A stretch of DNA of 34,051 bases from NCBI RefSeq assembly GCF_002412335.2, contig NZ_NXIB02000087.1:1-34051 (forward strand), written 5' to 3'. The notes below the pieces were generated by a model, which made no database searches, had not been told where the DNA came from, and worked only from the letters and a program-made list of their open reading frames with translations. This document shows positions 1-7,511 of this stretch, piece by piece. The DNA is from Tychonema bourrellyi FEM_GT703. Lineage in GTDB: Bacteria; Cyanobacteriota; Cyanobacteriia; Cyanobacteriales; Microcoleaceae. The position numbers were made by a program, and so were the translations under genes. How positions within the stretch are numbered: position 1 is the stretch's first letter; every line of letters starts with the position of its first letter.

Positions 1-196
1 TTCACTTTTACCCCCTCAATCCGCGTATGTGCCAGTTGGGGGTGCGGAATGTGGGTTATGATATCATTTCATATTTGATATACATATGTCATTGCGAGCT
101 CTTAGAGAAGCAATCGCTATAATATCATTCCGATGCTGCCGGAAACGATATCAGACTTTGCTGATGTCGAATACAAACCAACAAAAACCCGTTTCT

Positions 197-763
197 TTAT
201 TTGTAGATTTGTTGTAAACTTTTGACGGTACTTTGTAACCCTTGCTTCAGCAAAATTTCCAAGTATTCATCGAGAGATTTAGGGGGATTTTTCAAACGTT
301 GATGACAGGTTGTTACAGCGTTAGCAACCTTTAGGTAATTCAAGTCAATTAAGTCTAAGATAAAATCATCTGGGTGTTGAGCCTCAATCTCATATTGGTC
401 GAGAATCAACGGTGGAAAGTCCTTGAGGTTAAATGTAACGATCGCACTAGCCTCTGATTTGATAGCTGCTGCTAGAATATGTCGATCGTTAGGATCTGGT
501 AAATTAAGAGAAGGAATTATCCATTCATAACCTGTCACCAAACAATCACGGACATAACGATTCATCAAATCTTTAGTACGAGTCAACTGCTCTATTGTCA
601 AGTCAGGTCGATTTTTGAGAACATTGCGTATCCACTCATCATGTATTTCGTCAGTCCAACGGGCTTGAAAAAGATCGGTTAAGGCTAATTGCATCAACAA
701 ATCGCGTAATGGAGCAGAATATAATACGCACGCATCATATAACGCGATCGGATTAGAGGCCAT
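197..763 (-). CDS. PIN-domain protein, probable toxin of a TA pair
   Basis: A 188-residue protein that looks like a PIN-domain ribonuclease. The N-terminal strand ends in an acidic residue (ALYDACVLYS, Asp10), Glu39/Glu43 follow, and the conserved LPDPNDRHILAAA segment supplies Asp90 and Asp93. A TFNLKDFP motif near residue 110 is typical of PIN proteins of the cyanobacterial DUF-type family. Metal-dependent RNA cleavage is known for the family; the target here is unknown. The start ATG lies 2 bases after the stop of the upstream HTH gene, so the two are almost certainly co-transcribed, with the HTH protein as the likely antitoxin. The acidic set looks complete, so the gene appears intact. 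Confidence 0.85.
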   Translation of the reverse strand: MASNPIALYDACVLYSAPLRDLLMQLALTDLFQARWTDEIHDEWIRNVLKNRPDLTIEQLTRTKDLMNRYVRDCLVTGYEWIIPSLNLPDPNDRHILAAAIKSEASAIVTFNLKDFPPLILDQYEIEAQHPDDFILDLIDLNYLKVANAVTTCHQRLKNPPKSLDEYLEILLKQGLQSTVKSLQQIYK

Positions 764-765
764 AA

Positions 766-1239
766 TTACTCATATCCCATGTTCAGTTCTTGTGCTTGGA
801 ATGCCAGTTCATCAAGCACTTTTAAACGTTCATTATCAATCCATTTCTTATACTTCATAACATCTTCAAAGCGGATACGTTGATGTCTTCCGACTTGATG
901 AAAGGGAATTTCCCCTGATTTTAACAATTTCGTTAAGTAAGGACGGGATACGTTTAGCAATTGGGCCGCTTCTTGGGTGGTGAGTTCGGCATTAATAGGA
1001 ATTAAGGTAATTGCTTTACCTTGGGCTATTTGTTCTAGGATCTCAAACAAAAGTTGGAAAGCGACAAAAGGAATATCAACTACTTGTTCGTTACCATTGG
1101 ATTCAACAATTTTAATTTTTTGAGTTGAAGTGCGAACTGTCTGAAAATAAGCAGCCAGAATGCGACTACCTAGCTGAGAAAGTTGAGTATCTGCTTCAGA
1201 GGGAATGACTGGTTCTTTACTTTGAGAAAGGGCTGTCAT
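766..1239 (-). CDS. Excisionase-type HTH protein, probable antitoxin
   Basis: A 157-residue protein with an excisionase/MerR-like winged helix-turn-helix at about residues 86-131 (LTTQEAAQLLNVSRPYLTKL, then a VGRHQRIR wing). Residues 1-80 carry no clear motif and may provide dimerisation or toxin binding. It is the first gene of a two-gene operon with the PIN protein (2-base gap). That order, DNA-binding antitoxin then PIN toxin, is the usual one for such pairs, and autoregulation is inferred from it. No convincing Shine-Dalgarno precedes the ATG. A MITE-like inverted repeat (1265-1338) lies directly upstream and may overlap the promoter region. Confidence 0.8.
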   Translation of the reverse strand: MTALSQSKEPVIPSEADTQLSQLGSRILAAYFQTVRTSTQKIKIVESNGNEQVVDIPFVAFQLLFEILEQIAQGKAITLIPINAELTTQEAAQLLNVSRPYLTKLLKSGEIPFHQVGRHQRIRFEDVMKYKKWIDNERLKVLDELAFQAQELNMGYE

Positions 1240-1264
1240 AATTGATTTTAAGTAGATGAGTTGT

Positions 1265-1338
1265 TATAGCAACCACCAAGATGATTAGGATATTTCGAGG
1301 GAGTTTATCCTGAGCGTATAGCCTTGGTGACTGCTATA
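1265..1338. repeat. MITE-like inverted repeat
   Basis: Arms TATAGCAACCACCAAG (1265-1280) and the complement of TATAGCAGTCACCAAG (1323-1338) match at 14 of 16 positions and enclose 42 bases. It sits between wecG and the antitoxin gene. No coding sequence and no clear target-site duplication are visible. It is most likely a miniature transposable element or the ends of a deleted IS. Confidence 0.6.
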
Positions 1339-1364
1339 TTATCAGTGTAGCGCCTACAATTTAT

Positions 1365-2096
1365 TCACCCTCGCAAATTGCCCAATGCTTTGAATGCAAA
1401 CTGTGGCAAAGCTAACATTCTGCGCCAGCGCCAAGGTTCTTGATAAAGTCGATACAACCATTCTAAATGATTGTCGCAAAACCAAGCCGGAGCACGAGTT
1501 TTTGTTCCTGCCCAAATGTCGAAACTGCCGCCTACTCCTACCCAAATTGATTGAGGACAAAGATGTCGATGTTTGGTAATCCAAAACTCTTGACGCGGCA
1601 CTCCCAATCCGACTAAAATCATTTTGGGTTGGATTTTTTTCAGGGTTTCCAGAAATTCTGGTTCTGCCTCTGGTGAGAGATAGCCATGTTGAGATATAAT
1701 AGATATTCCGTTCATCTGCTGTTGCCAAGTTTCTGCTGCTGCGATCGCAACTTCGGGCGAACCTCCAAAAAACAAGATTGATTCGCCGTCGGGTAATTTT
1801 CCGGCTTGTTGTAGCAATGACTCGGCTAATTCAATCCCCGGAAATCGCTTGGCATTTTTGCCTTGGATTCGCAAGTAGAGTACAACTCCCGCACCGTCGG
1901 GAATCACAAGTTCCGCAGAATGGATAATATCAGCTAAAGCTGGATTTTGTTCGGCTTGCATCGCCATTTCAGCATTCAGCGTGACGACATGACTTCCTAA
2001 TCCTTGATGTAGGCGATCGATCAGCCAATCTGCATGATCGTCTAAGATGTGAACTGGTAGTCCCAGCACTGAAAATTGCGGGTGCGATCGATTCAT
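1365..2096 (-). CDS. WecG/TagA/CpsF-family glycosyltransferase
   Basis: A 243-residue GT26 family enzyme of usual length. Family members transfer an N-acetylhexosamine, classically ManNAc, from UDP-sugar to an undecaprenyl-diphosphate-linked GlcNAc on the cytoplasmic face of the membrane. Recognisable motifs are VVTLNAEMA (residues 37-45, Thr39), IPDGAGV (65-71, Asp67), an FFGGSPE nucleotide-binding stretch (109-115) and GLGVPRQEFW (163-172). Thr39, Asp67 and Gln169 occupy the motif positions known to matter in TagA. The exact acceptor and the polymer made (exopolysaccharide, sheath or lipopolysaccharide) cannot be read from the sequence, and no other polysaccharide genes adjoin it. An AGGAAG stretch lies about 15 bases before the ATG, a weak ribosome site. 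Confidence 0.88.
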   Translation of the reverse strand: MNRSHPQFSVLGLPVHILDDHADWLIDRLHQGLGSHVVTLNAEMAMQAEQNPALADIIHSAELVIPDGAGVVLYLRIQGKNAKRFPGIELAESLLQQAGKLPDGESILFFGGSPEVAIAAAETWQQQMNGISIISQHGYLSPEAEPEFLETLKKIQPKMILVGLGVPRQEFWITKHRHLCPQSIWVGVGGSFDIWAGTKTRAPAWFCDNHLEWLYRLYQEPWRWRRMLALPQFAFKALGNLRG

Positions 2097-2130
2097 GTTA
2101 CTTTATCTAAACTTCCTACAGACATATAAG

Positions 2131-2270
2131 CTGTTACGCATTTAAACCACTAACTATCCATGTAGGGTGCGCCATTCGTGAACACTGACTATACATGGGA
2201 AATGCCTTGTACGGGCGAATGGCAAGAGATCCCCTACGCACCCTACAATACCATTTTAAATGCGTAACAG
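2131..2270. repeat. MITE-like element with 16-bp terminal inverted repeats
   Basis: Perfect 16-bp arms, CTGTTACGCATTTAAA at 2131-2146 and its complement at 2255-2270. A second inner inverted pair is TGTAGGGTGCG (2161-2171) and CGCACCCTACA (2238-2248). The inner segment 2210-2243 is nearly identical to the segment that interrupts the IS630 remnant at 13809-13840. There is no coding capacity. It is probably a non-autonomous mobile element of about 140 bp. Confidence 0.65.
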
Positions 2271-2298
2271 TAGGGGCGAATGGCCATTCGCCCCTACT
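2269..2298. repeat. 30-bp perfect palindrome
   Basis: The sequence from 2269 to 2298 equals its own reverse complement, with core GGGGCGAATGG at 2273-2283. Related GGGGCGAATGG half-sites occur at 13811 and, inverted, near 15705. It abuts the right end of the 2131-2270 element and looks like an interspersed palindromic repeat rather than a regulator site. Confidence 0.7.
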
Positions 2299-2311
2299 TA
2301 GCGCTTCTACA

Positions 2312-2334
2312 ATCCAAAATCCAAAATCCAAAAT
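2312..2334. repeat. Heptamer tandem repeat ATCCAAA, 3 copies
   Basis: Three consecutive ATCCAAA units followed by ATCG. It is one of several 7-bp period arrays in this window (see 5805, 6037, 7070, 16669, 17673 and 26078). Confidence 0.75.
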
Positions 2335-2342
2335 CGACAGAC

Positions 2343-2480
2343 TTACCGATCGCACTTTCTGACAGAACCATCTGCATACCATTCCATCGCCACTAACTCA
2401 ATTTTACCATTGATCTTGATTTTAGAGTAGACTATTTTGACAAAAGGAACACTGTTGTGATTGTGATGACTCTGAGACAT
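2343..2480 (-). CDS. Small His-rich hypothetical protein, 45 aa
   Basis: Read on the minus strand, an ATG at 2480 opens a 45-codon frame ending in TAA at 2343. The protein begins MSQSHHNHNSVPFVKIVYSK and ends EWYADGSVRKCDR. GGAGG lies 8 bases before the ATG (complement of 2489-2493), a far better ribosome site than most genes here, which is the main reason for calling it. The middle is amphipathic and strand-like (KIVYSKIKINGKIELVAMEW), and no transmembrane segment is evident. It is divergent from the GH15 gene with about 110 bases between starts. I do not recognise the family. The His-rich N-terminus might bind metal, but that is a guess. Confidence 0.5.
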   Translation of the reverse strand: MSQSHHNHNSVPFVKIVYSKIKINGKIELVAMEWYADGSVRKCDR

Positions 2481-2513
2481 GAGCGTTACCTCCGTAGTAT
2501 TTGCTAAACACAG

Positions 2514-2522
2514 TGATATAAT
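2514..2522 (+). promoter_or_regulatory. Possible extended -10 (TGATATAAT) for the GH15 gene
   Basis: TGATATAAT fits the extended -10 consensus TGnTATAAT and lies 69 bases before the GH15 start. No good -35 is found at 16-18 bases. The same nonamer occurs upstream of gyrA (18094-18102). Weak evidence. Confidence 0.3.
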
Positions 2523-2591
2523 TTCTGATATATTTAAAAGTCTATTCAGGGCAACTCATTTAGTCTCAGGAAAAAGTACCAGGAAAACGAA

Positions 2592-5500
2592 ATGGCGATC
2601 ACAACAGCTCAGAGGCAAACCCGGTTAGATTATTACTACCAGCAAATCAAAAGCATCATTCTCAAGCGTCAAAGCCCAATTACCGGTTTGCTACCCGCGA
2701 GTACCGCCGTTAACGCCCACGGCGACTACAGCGATGCTTGGGTACGCGACAATGTTTACAGCATCCTCGCAGTCTGGGGTTTGGGCCTAGCTTACCGCAA
2801 AATTGATAGCGATCGGGGTAGAACCTTTGAACTCGAACACAGTACAGTCAAACTGATGCGAGGCTTGATGTTTGCCATGATGCAGCAAGCAAATAAAGTA
2901 GAAAGGTTTAAAAATACCCAGTTACCCCTAGATGCCTTACACGCCAAATACAATACCCAGACAGGCAATATTGTTGTCGGCGATGACGAATGGGGACACT
3001 TGCAGTTAGATGCAACCTCTCTATTCTTGCTAATGGTTGCTCAAATGACAGCTTCAGGATTGCACATTATTTTCACAATCGATGAAGTCAATTTCGTACA
3101 GAATTTAGTGTACTATATTGGTAGAGCCTACCGCACACCCGATTATGGAATTTGGGAAAGAGGCAATAAAATCAATCGTGGCAATGCCGAATTAAATGCC
3201 AGTTCAGTTGGCATGGCAAAAGCAGCACTGGAAGCTATCAATGGGTTAGACTTGTTCGGATTAAACGGATCTCAAGCATCTGTGATTCACGTTTTGCCAG
3301 ACGAAGTTGCTAGAACCCGCATCACATTAGAATCGCTGTTACCTCGCGAATCTAGTTCCAAGGAAGTAGATGCGGCTCTGTTGAGCATCATTAGTTTTCC
3401 AGCTTTTGCTGTTGAAGACCGAGAATTAGTTGAACGCACAAGAAAGAAGATTATCGAAAAATTGCAGGGAGAATATGGCTGCAAAAGGTTCCTGCGGGAT
3501 GGACACCAAACAGTTTTGGAAGATGCCGATCGCCTACATTACGAACCCACAGAATTAAAGCAGTTCGAGCACATTGAATGCGAGTGGCCACTGTTTTTTA
3601 CTTACCTATTATTAGACGGTATATTTGAGGGAAATCAATCCCAGGTTCAAGAGTACGAGCAGCGTTTAGCATCTCTCGCCGTTGAGCGATCGGGTTTATC
3701 TCTGCTACCAGAATTGTATTATATCCCTGCCGAAAATATCAACGCCGAAAAATCAAATCCCCGCAGCCAACAGCGTTTACCCAATGAAAATGTTCCCCTA
3801 GTTTGGGCGCAAAGTTTGTATTTTCTAGGTCAACTGTTAAATGATGGATTAATCGCAGTTGGTGATATAGATCCCCTGGGAAAACACCTCTCAGTTGGTA
3901 GAAAAAGAGAACCTTTAGTCCAAATCGCACTGTTAGCTGAAGACGAAGATTTGCAAGCAGAACTAGCCGCGAATGGAATTGCAGCCCAAACCCCAAAACA
4001 GGTAGAACCAATTCAAGTTCGCCAAACAAAAGAATTATCAGCTATTTACACGCAGATTGGACGCAATGACCAATTAGGTTTAACAGGCCGTCCCGTCCGC
4101 CGATTAAGGAGTTTGACCACTTCACGGGTGTTTCAAGTGCGCGGAGAGGCGATCGTCTTTCTGCCATCTTTTCTCGACAGACAAGAGTTTTATCTAACTC
4201 TAGATTACCATTTCTTGGTATCTCAAATCAATAGTGAATTAGCTTATATTCACCGTCACTGGTCTCAGTTGGGACGACCTACCGTAACGCTGATGCTGAC
4301 TCACGCGATGCTGGAAACAGGCCGGGAAGCTTTGTTCAATTTGATGAAAGAACTCCGGGATGGACACTGCAAAAATACGCCTGTTAAGTTGGGAAATATC
4401 AATCAATTAATCCTGACTGCTGGTACGGAAAAAATTGACTTTCTTCACGATTTTGACTTTACAGAATCTCCAGTGACAGGTGCTGTGGAAGTTCCCAGCT
4501 ATTTGGGTTACAATCCCGAAAAAACTTGGCCATTAGGTCACACTCAAGAATTCAAATTAGAGTGTGAAACTAATATTAATTTATTGCTAATCAGTCTTCA
4601 GAAATCAGAAAATTTGTATGAACAGATTGAGTTGCTACAAACTTTAGTTCGTCTCAGAGGAATCAACTTTGAGACGGGATTTGGAACGAGTGGAGAAAGT
4701 GTTAAAGTTGTAGATTTGCTCAACGAAGTTTATACTAAAGCTGGCAACAGTTCGCAATCAAAAATTCAATGGGCTGTCATTCGTTATGCTGCTGGTTTGT
4801 TGGACAAAATTGATATCAGCTTGTCCGATGCGGTGACGGATATTTTGGTGCGACAAAAACAGATTGCTGTGGGGAAAGCTTACAGCGAAGATTCGGTGAT
4901 TTCACGGCCTGGTTCTTACATGGAGGTGATGGAGAAGATTCGTCAATTCTGTGGTGAAGATGTTCGCGATCGCGTTTTAACCCAAGAAGTTCTAATATAC
5001 CTTGGTTTGCTGATCAAAGCCGAACCGCAGTTGTTTAAAGGGTTGTTGACGCTGAGAGTTAGCTATTTTATTCTGTTGCTGACTAGCGAATTAGCTCGTG
5101 AATTGGGAATTACCCAGAATGAAGCTTACGAACATTTAATGCAGTTAAGTCCTTTTGAAATCAAAAATCGTCTGCGTCAAGTTTTGTCAGAATATGAGGA
5201 GATGAATCAAGTCCTGAAACAGCAAGAATCTTTGCGGGTGAAACAATCGGACAAAGAGATTGAATGGGTGGTCGCGCCTGTTTCGTCCGAGTCCCAAATG
5301 CCTGTGGGTGGATGGCGCAGGAAGCGACAAATGGAAGGTGCTGTCAATCGGGTTCCCAAGGATTTTTATCCGAATGTTTGGGGAATGTTGCGACACTGCA
5401 AGGGCTTGATTATTGGGGATAAGTTGGAACGCCGAAATCGGTTGGACAGTGACGTGATTTTATCGGAAATGACTCCTGGTGAAAAGAATTTTGCTCTACA

Positions 5501-5801
5501 GGTGGAGCATTTGCTGAATAAAATTGTTGCGCCTGAGTACAGACAAGTTAATATTGAGGCATTGATGGAGTTGGCTGCGATCGCGCAACGCAACCCAGAG
5601 CTACAAATAGAAGAGTACATCGTCTTGGATGTATTGATCGGTCACGCTGTACGGCTGAATTGGCTGGAAAAAAACCAGGAAAGAGCAGATAGATACGATG
5701 AAGATAAGGCGGCGGCTTGGCAAGCTTTTTATAATACTTCGCCTTATGTCTGTGCAACTCATGTTCTGAATGCTTTCCGATTCCTGACGCAGTTTGGCTA
5801 A
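2592..5801 (+). CDS. GH15-type / phosphorylase-kinase alpha-beta-like protein
   Basis: A 1069-residue soluble protein of the glycoside hydrolase family 15 type that resembles eukaryotic phosphorylase kinase alpha/beta subunits. The N-terminal block has the family signature (GLLPASTAVNAHGDYSDAW, then VRDNVYSILA, roughly residues 34-62). It continues with GDDEWGHLQLDATSLFLLM and a glucoamylase-like core of alternating helices to about residue 450. The C-terminal half (RRLRSLTTSRVFQVRGEAIV onward) matches the long tail of the cyanobacterial homologues. No signal peptide is present, so it is likely cytosolic, and a role in glucan metabolism or its control is inferred. AGGAAAACGA stands immediately before the ATG. 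Whether it hydrolyses glycosidic bonds or is regulatory cannot be decided here. Confidence 0.85.
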   Translation: MAITTAQRQTRLDYYYQQIKSIILKRQSPITGLLPASTAVNAHGDYSDAWVRDNVYSILAVWGLGLAYRKIDSDRGRTFELEHSTVKLMRGLMFAMMQQANKVERFKNTQLPLDALHAKYNTQTGNIVVGDDEWGHLQLDATSLFLLMVAQMTASGLHIIFTIDEVNFVQNLVYYIGRAYRTPDYGIWERGNKINRGNAELNASSVGMAKAALEAINGLDLFGLNGSQASVIHVLPDEVARTRITLESLLPRESSSKEVDAALLSIISFPAFAVEDRELVERTRKKIIEKLQGEYGCKRFLRDGHQTVLEDADRLHYEPTELKQFEHIECEWPLFFTYLLLDGIFEGNQSQVQEYEQRLASLAVERSGLSLLPELYYIPAENINAEKSNPRSQQRLPNENVPLVWAQSLYFLGQLLNDGLIAVGDIDPLGKHLSVGRKREPLVQIALLAEDEDLQAELAANGIAAQTPKQVEPIQVRQTKELSAIYTQIGRNDQLGLTGRPVRRLRSLTTSRVFQVRGEAIVFLPSFLDRQEFYLTLDYHFLVSQINSELAYIHRHWSQLGRPTVTLMLTHAMLETGREALFNLMKELRDGHCKNTPVKLGNINQLILTAGTEKIDFLHDFDFTESPVTGAVEVPSYLGYNPEKTWPLGHTQEFKLECETNINLLLISLQKSENLYEQIELLQTLVRLRGINFETGFGTSGESVKVVDLLNEVYTKAGNSSQSKIQWAVIRYAAGLLDKIDISLSDAVTDILVRQKQIAVGKAYSEDSVISRPGSYMEVMEKIRQFCGEDVRDRVLTQEVLIYLGLLIKAEPQLFKGLLTLRVSYFILLLTSELARELGITQNEAYEHLMQLSPFEIKNRLRQVLSEYEEMNQVLKQQESLRVKQSDKEIEWVVAPVSSESQMPVGGWRRKRQMEGAVNRVPKDFYPNVWGMLRHCKGLIIGDKLERRNRLDSDVILSEMTPGEKNFALQVEHLLNKIVAPEYRQVNIEALMELAAIAQRNPELQIEEYIVLDVLIGHAVRLNWLEKNQERADRYDEDKAAAWQAFYNTSPYVCATHVLNAFRFLTQFG

Positions 5802-5804
5802 TAC

Positions 5805-5888
5805 GGGCATGGGGCATCGGGCATGGGGCATCGGGCATCGGGCATCGGGCATCGGGCATGGGGCATGGGGCATCGGGCATCGGGCATC
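5805..5888. repeat. Heptamer array GGGCATG/GGGCATC, 12 copies
   Basis: Twelve uninterrupted 7-bp units, GGGCAT followed by G or C, starting a few bases after the GH15 stop codon. It is the inverted counterpart of the array at 6037-6127. Confidence 0.9.
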
Positions 5889-6036
5889 GGACACTGAGCG
5901 TAGTCGAAGTGTCTAAAAACCTTGTTTCTTCTTCCTGAAGCGGTTCCTGAACCGAACACATTATTTTAAAAGAGTTGGGTTTCGCTCTCGCGTCAACCCA
6001 ACCTACATTATCTGAGCGTAGTCGAAGTGCCCAAGG

Positions 6037-6127
6037 CCCCATGCCCAATGCCCCATCCCCCATGCCCCATGCCCAATGCCCCATGCCCAATGCCCAATTC
6101 CCAATTCCCAATTCCTAATTCCCAATG
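6037..6127. repeat. Heptamer array CCCCATG/CCCAATG/CCCAATT, 13 copies
   Basis: Thirteen 7-bp units with graded sequence change from CCCCATG through CCCAATG to CCCAATT. The left part is complementary to the GGGCATG array at 5805-5888, so the two could pair into a long imperfect stem enclosing about 150 bases. Confidence 0.88.
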
Positions 6128-6194
6128 ACTTTGGGCAATATCAGTCTACAATTTGTAACGTTGAGCCTTGTTGAAGTGCAGGAGCGGAGCTGGC

Positions 6195-7016
6195 TTGGAT
6201 AACGCGAGTCTGTCGAGAAAACCCCCGCAAGCCTCAGAGCTTGCCATTGACGAAATTCCAGAAGCAGTACGAGACCATTCATACCTGGAAGTCAAGCCTA
6301 GTCAGTCCAAAAAAAAAGGGCTGATTTGGAAACTGCTAGCCTTGGGCGTACTCGCCTTTGGGGTCAGCATTGGGCTGCACCTCAACTTTAACTTTTTCCC
6401 AGACACCAGTAGGGCAGAACAAAGTCAACCAAATCCAGTATCGGCAAGTTCCCCCTCACCCACAAGTCCCGTTGCTAACTCAAAAAGCAGTACGGCGACA
6501 CCGGACAAGTTACTGGGACATTTACCTTATCAAGAAGCACCAGCCTCTGACTTGGTAGCCGTCACCGGAGATGGCGGGATCAAACTCCGCAAAGCCGCAG
6601 CCGCGAAATATCAAGAAATGGCAAACGCGGCGGCTGTCCAAGGCATATATTTTGCTCCCATATCCGGCTTTCGTTCCTTGGAAGACCAACAGCACGTATT
6701 TTTTGATGTGAAAGCCGAACGCAAGCAAGATGTTAGCAAGCGGGCGGAAGTTAGCGCTCCTCCAGGATATAGCGAACATCATACGGGGTACGCGATCGAC
6801 CTGGGAGACGGCAGTGTCCCATCAGCAAACCTCAGTACCAGTTTTGAAGATACCCCAGCATTCAAGTGGCTAGAAGCCAACGCCACTTCCTTCAGCTTTG
6901 AATTGTCCTTCCCCAAAAACAATCGCCAAAAAGTCAGTTACGAACCTTGGCACTGGCGGTTTGTGGGCGACAAGCAAAGCCTCGAAACTTTCTACAAGGC
7001 TCATTCCTTGCCTTGA
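6195..7016 (+). CDS. VanY-type D-alanyl-D-alanine carboxypeptidase (M15B)
   Basis: A zinc peptidase that trims the terminal D-Ala from peptidoglycan stem peptides. A membrane anchor (GLIWKLLALGVLAFGVSIGL, about residues 42-62) puts the catalytic domain in the periplasm, after a Ser/Pro/Thr-rich spacer. The M15B motifs are complete: SEHHTGYAIDLGD gives His195 and Asp202, and EPWHWRF gives Glu250 and His253. SGFRSLEDQQ is the usual substrate-side motif. I prefer the TTG at 6195 (start DNASLSRK) because AGGAG at 6180-6184 and GGAG at 6186-6189 precede it. A TTG at 6168, nine codons earlier, is in frame but has no ribosome site. It converges on kaiB. Confidence 0.88.
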   Translation: MDNASLSRKPPQASELAIDEIPEAVRDHSYLEVKPSQSKKKGLIWKLLALGVLAFGVSIGLHLNFNFFPDTSRAEQSQPNPVSASSPSPTSPVANSKSSTATPDKLLGHLPYQEAPASDLVAVTGDGGIKLRKAAAAKYQEMANAAAVQGIYFAPISGFRSLEDQQHVFFDVKAERKQDVSKRAEVSAPPGYSEHHTGYAIDLGDGSVPSANLSTSFEDTPAFKWLEANATSFSFELSFPKNNRQKVSYEPWHWRFVGDKQSLETFYKAHSLP

Positions 7017-7069
7017 CCAAGAATTTCAAAGGTGGTACAAGCCCCCGGATTTATCCGTGGAATCAATCC

Positions 7070-7090
7070 AAAATCGAAAATCGAAAATCG
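7070..7090. repeat. Heptamer array AAAATCG, 3 copies
   Basis: Three AAAATCG units between the convergent vanY and kaiB stop codons. It is the complement of the CGATTTT unit at 17673-17712. Confidence 0.75.
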
Positions 7091-7117
7091 ATTGACTGCT
7101 GACCAATGACTGTCATC

Positions 7118-7432
7118 TTATGAATTCATGTCTTCTTCGCGAAGTTCTTCATAGAGCAAATCTAATCCTATCAGAACTTTTTCCCGATCGGACAAATCAC
7201 CAATAATTTTTCGCACCGGAGGTGGCAGGATTTTTGCCAGGGTAGGAGTTGCCAAAATTTTATCCTCTTCTGCTAGTTGAGGATTTTTGAGAACATCTAT
7301 CACTTTCAGCGCGTAGACTCCTTGAAACTCTTGTTCGAGGATGTCCTTAAGGGTCTTCAAAGCTCGCACTGAGTTGGGAGTATTCCCTGCAACGTAAAGC
7401 TTCAGAATGTAGGTTTTCTTTAGAGGACTCAT
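7118..7432 (-). CDS. kaiB: Circadian clock protein KaiB
   Basis: A 104-residue thioredoxin-like clock protein close to canonical KaiB throughout ([20 protein letters not shown], then [20 protein letters not shown], then [19 protein letters not shown]). KaiB binds the phosphorylated KaiC ring after a fold switch and sequesters KaiA. Gly89 and Asp91, positions whose mutation traps the switched fold in characterised KaiBs, are both present. Length and C-terminus ([10 protein letters not shown]) are normal. No Shine-Dalgarno precedes the ATG. It is separated from kaiA by a TnpB-bearing insertion. The next gene downstream is the convergent vanY, so kaiC is not in its usual place. Confidence 0.97.
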   Translation of the reverse strand: MSPLKKTYILKLYVAGNTPNSVRALKTLKDILEQEFQGVYALKVIDVLKNPQLAEEDKILATPTLAKILPPPVRKIIGDLSDREKVLIGLDLLYEELREEDMNS

Positions 7433-7488
7433 GAACTTTTGTTAAACGTTGAGTGTTAGTTGTCAGATTTTAGTTGTAGTTGTTATTT

Positions 7489-7511
7489 GTCTTAAATCCG
7501 TTCTATAAGAC
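7489..7511 (-). other. Hairpin at the 3' end of tnpB (possible omega-RNA/right-end structure)
   Basis: GTCTTA and TAAGAC can pair around an 11-base loop directly downstream of the tnpB TAG. In characterised TnpB elements the 3' end of tnpB plus the right end encodes the guide (omega) RNA. Position and structure fit, but no sequence homology can be tested here. Confidence 0.4.

Larger units (their letters stand above)
5802..6194. other. Repeat-filled intergenic region
   Basis: About 390 bases between the GH15 gene and vanY. It holds two heptamer arrays in inverted orientation (5805-5888 and 6037-6127), two copies of CTGAGCGTAGTCGAAGTG (5895 and 6012) and a small inverted repeat, GTTGGGTT at 5974-5981 with its complement at 5995-6002. 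Open frames on the minus strand here translate to heptamer-derived low-complexity text and are not genes. No promoter could be assigned. Confidence 0.7.

Noticed and set aside
1-196. Possible gene end or RNA at the left edge
   Set aside because: No open frame, tRNA-like fold or clear repeat was found; only short AT-rich palindromes such as ATGATATCAT.
1354-1728. Open frames antisense or overlapping to wecG
   Set aside because: wecG has clear family motifs across the whole span, so these are shadows.
5548-6111. Long open frames on the minus strand across the GH15 3' end and heptamer arrays
   Set aside because: The translation is mostly CPMPDAPCPMP-like text produced by the heptamers, with no start context; no gene.
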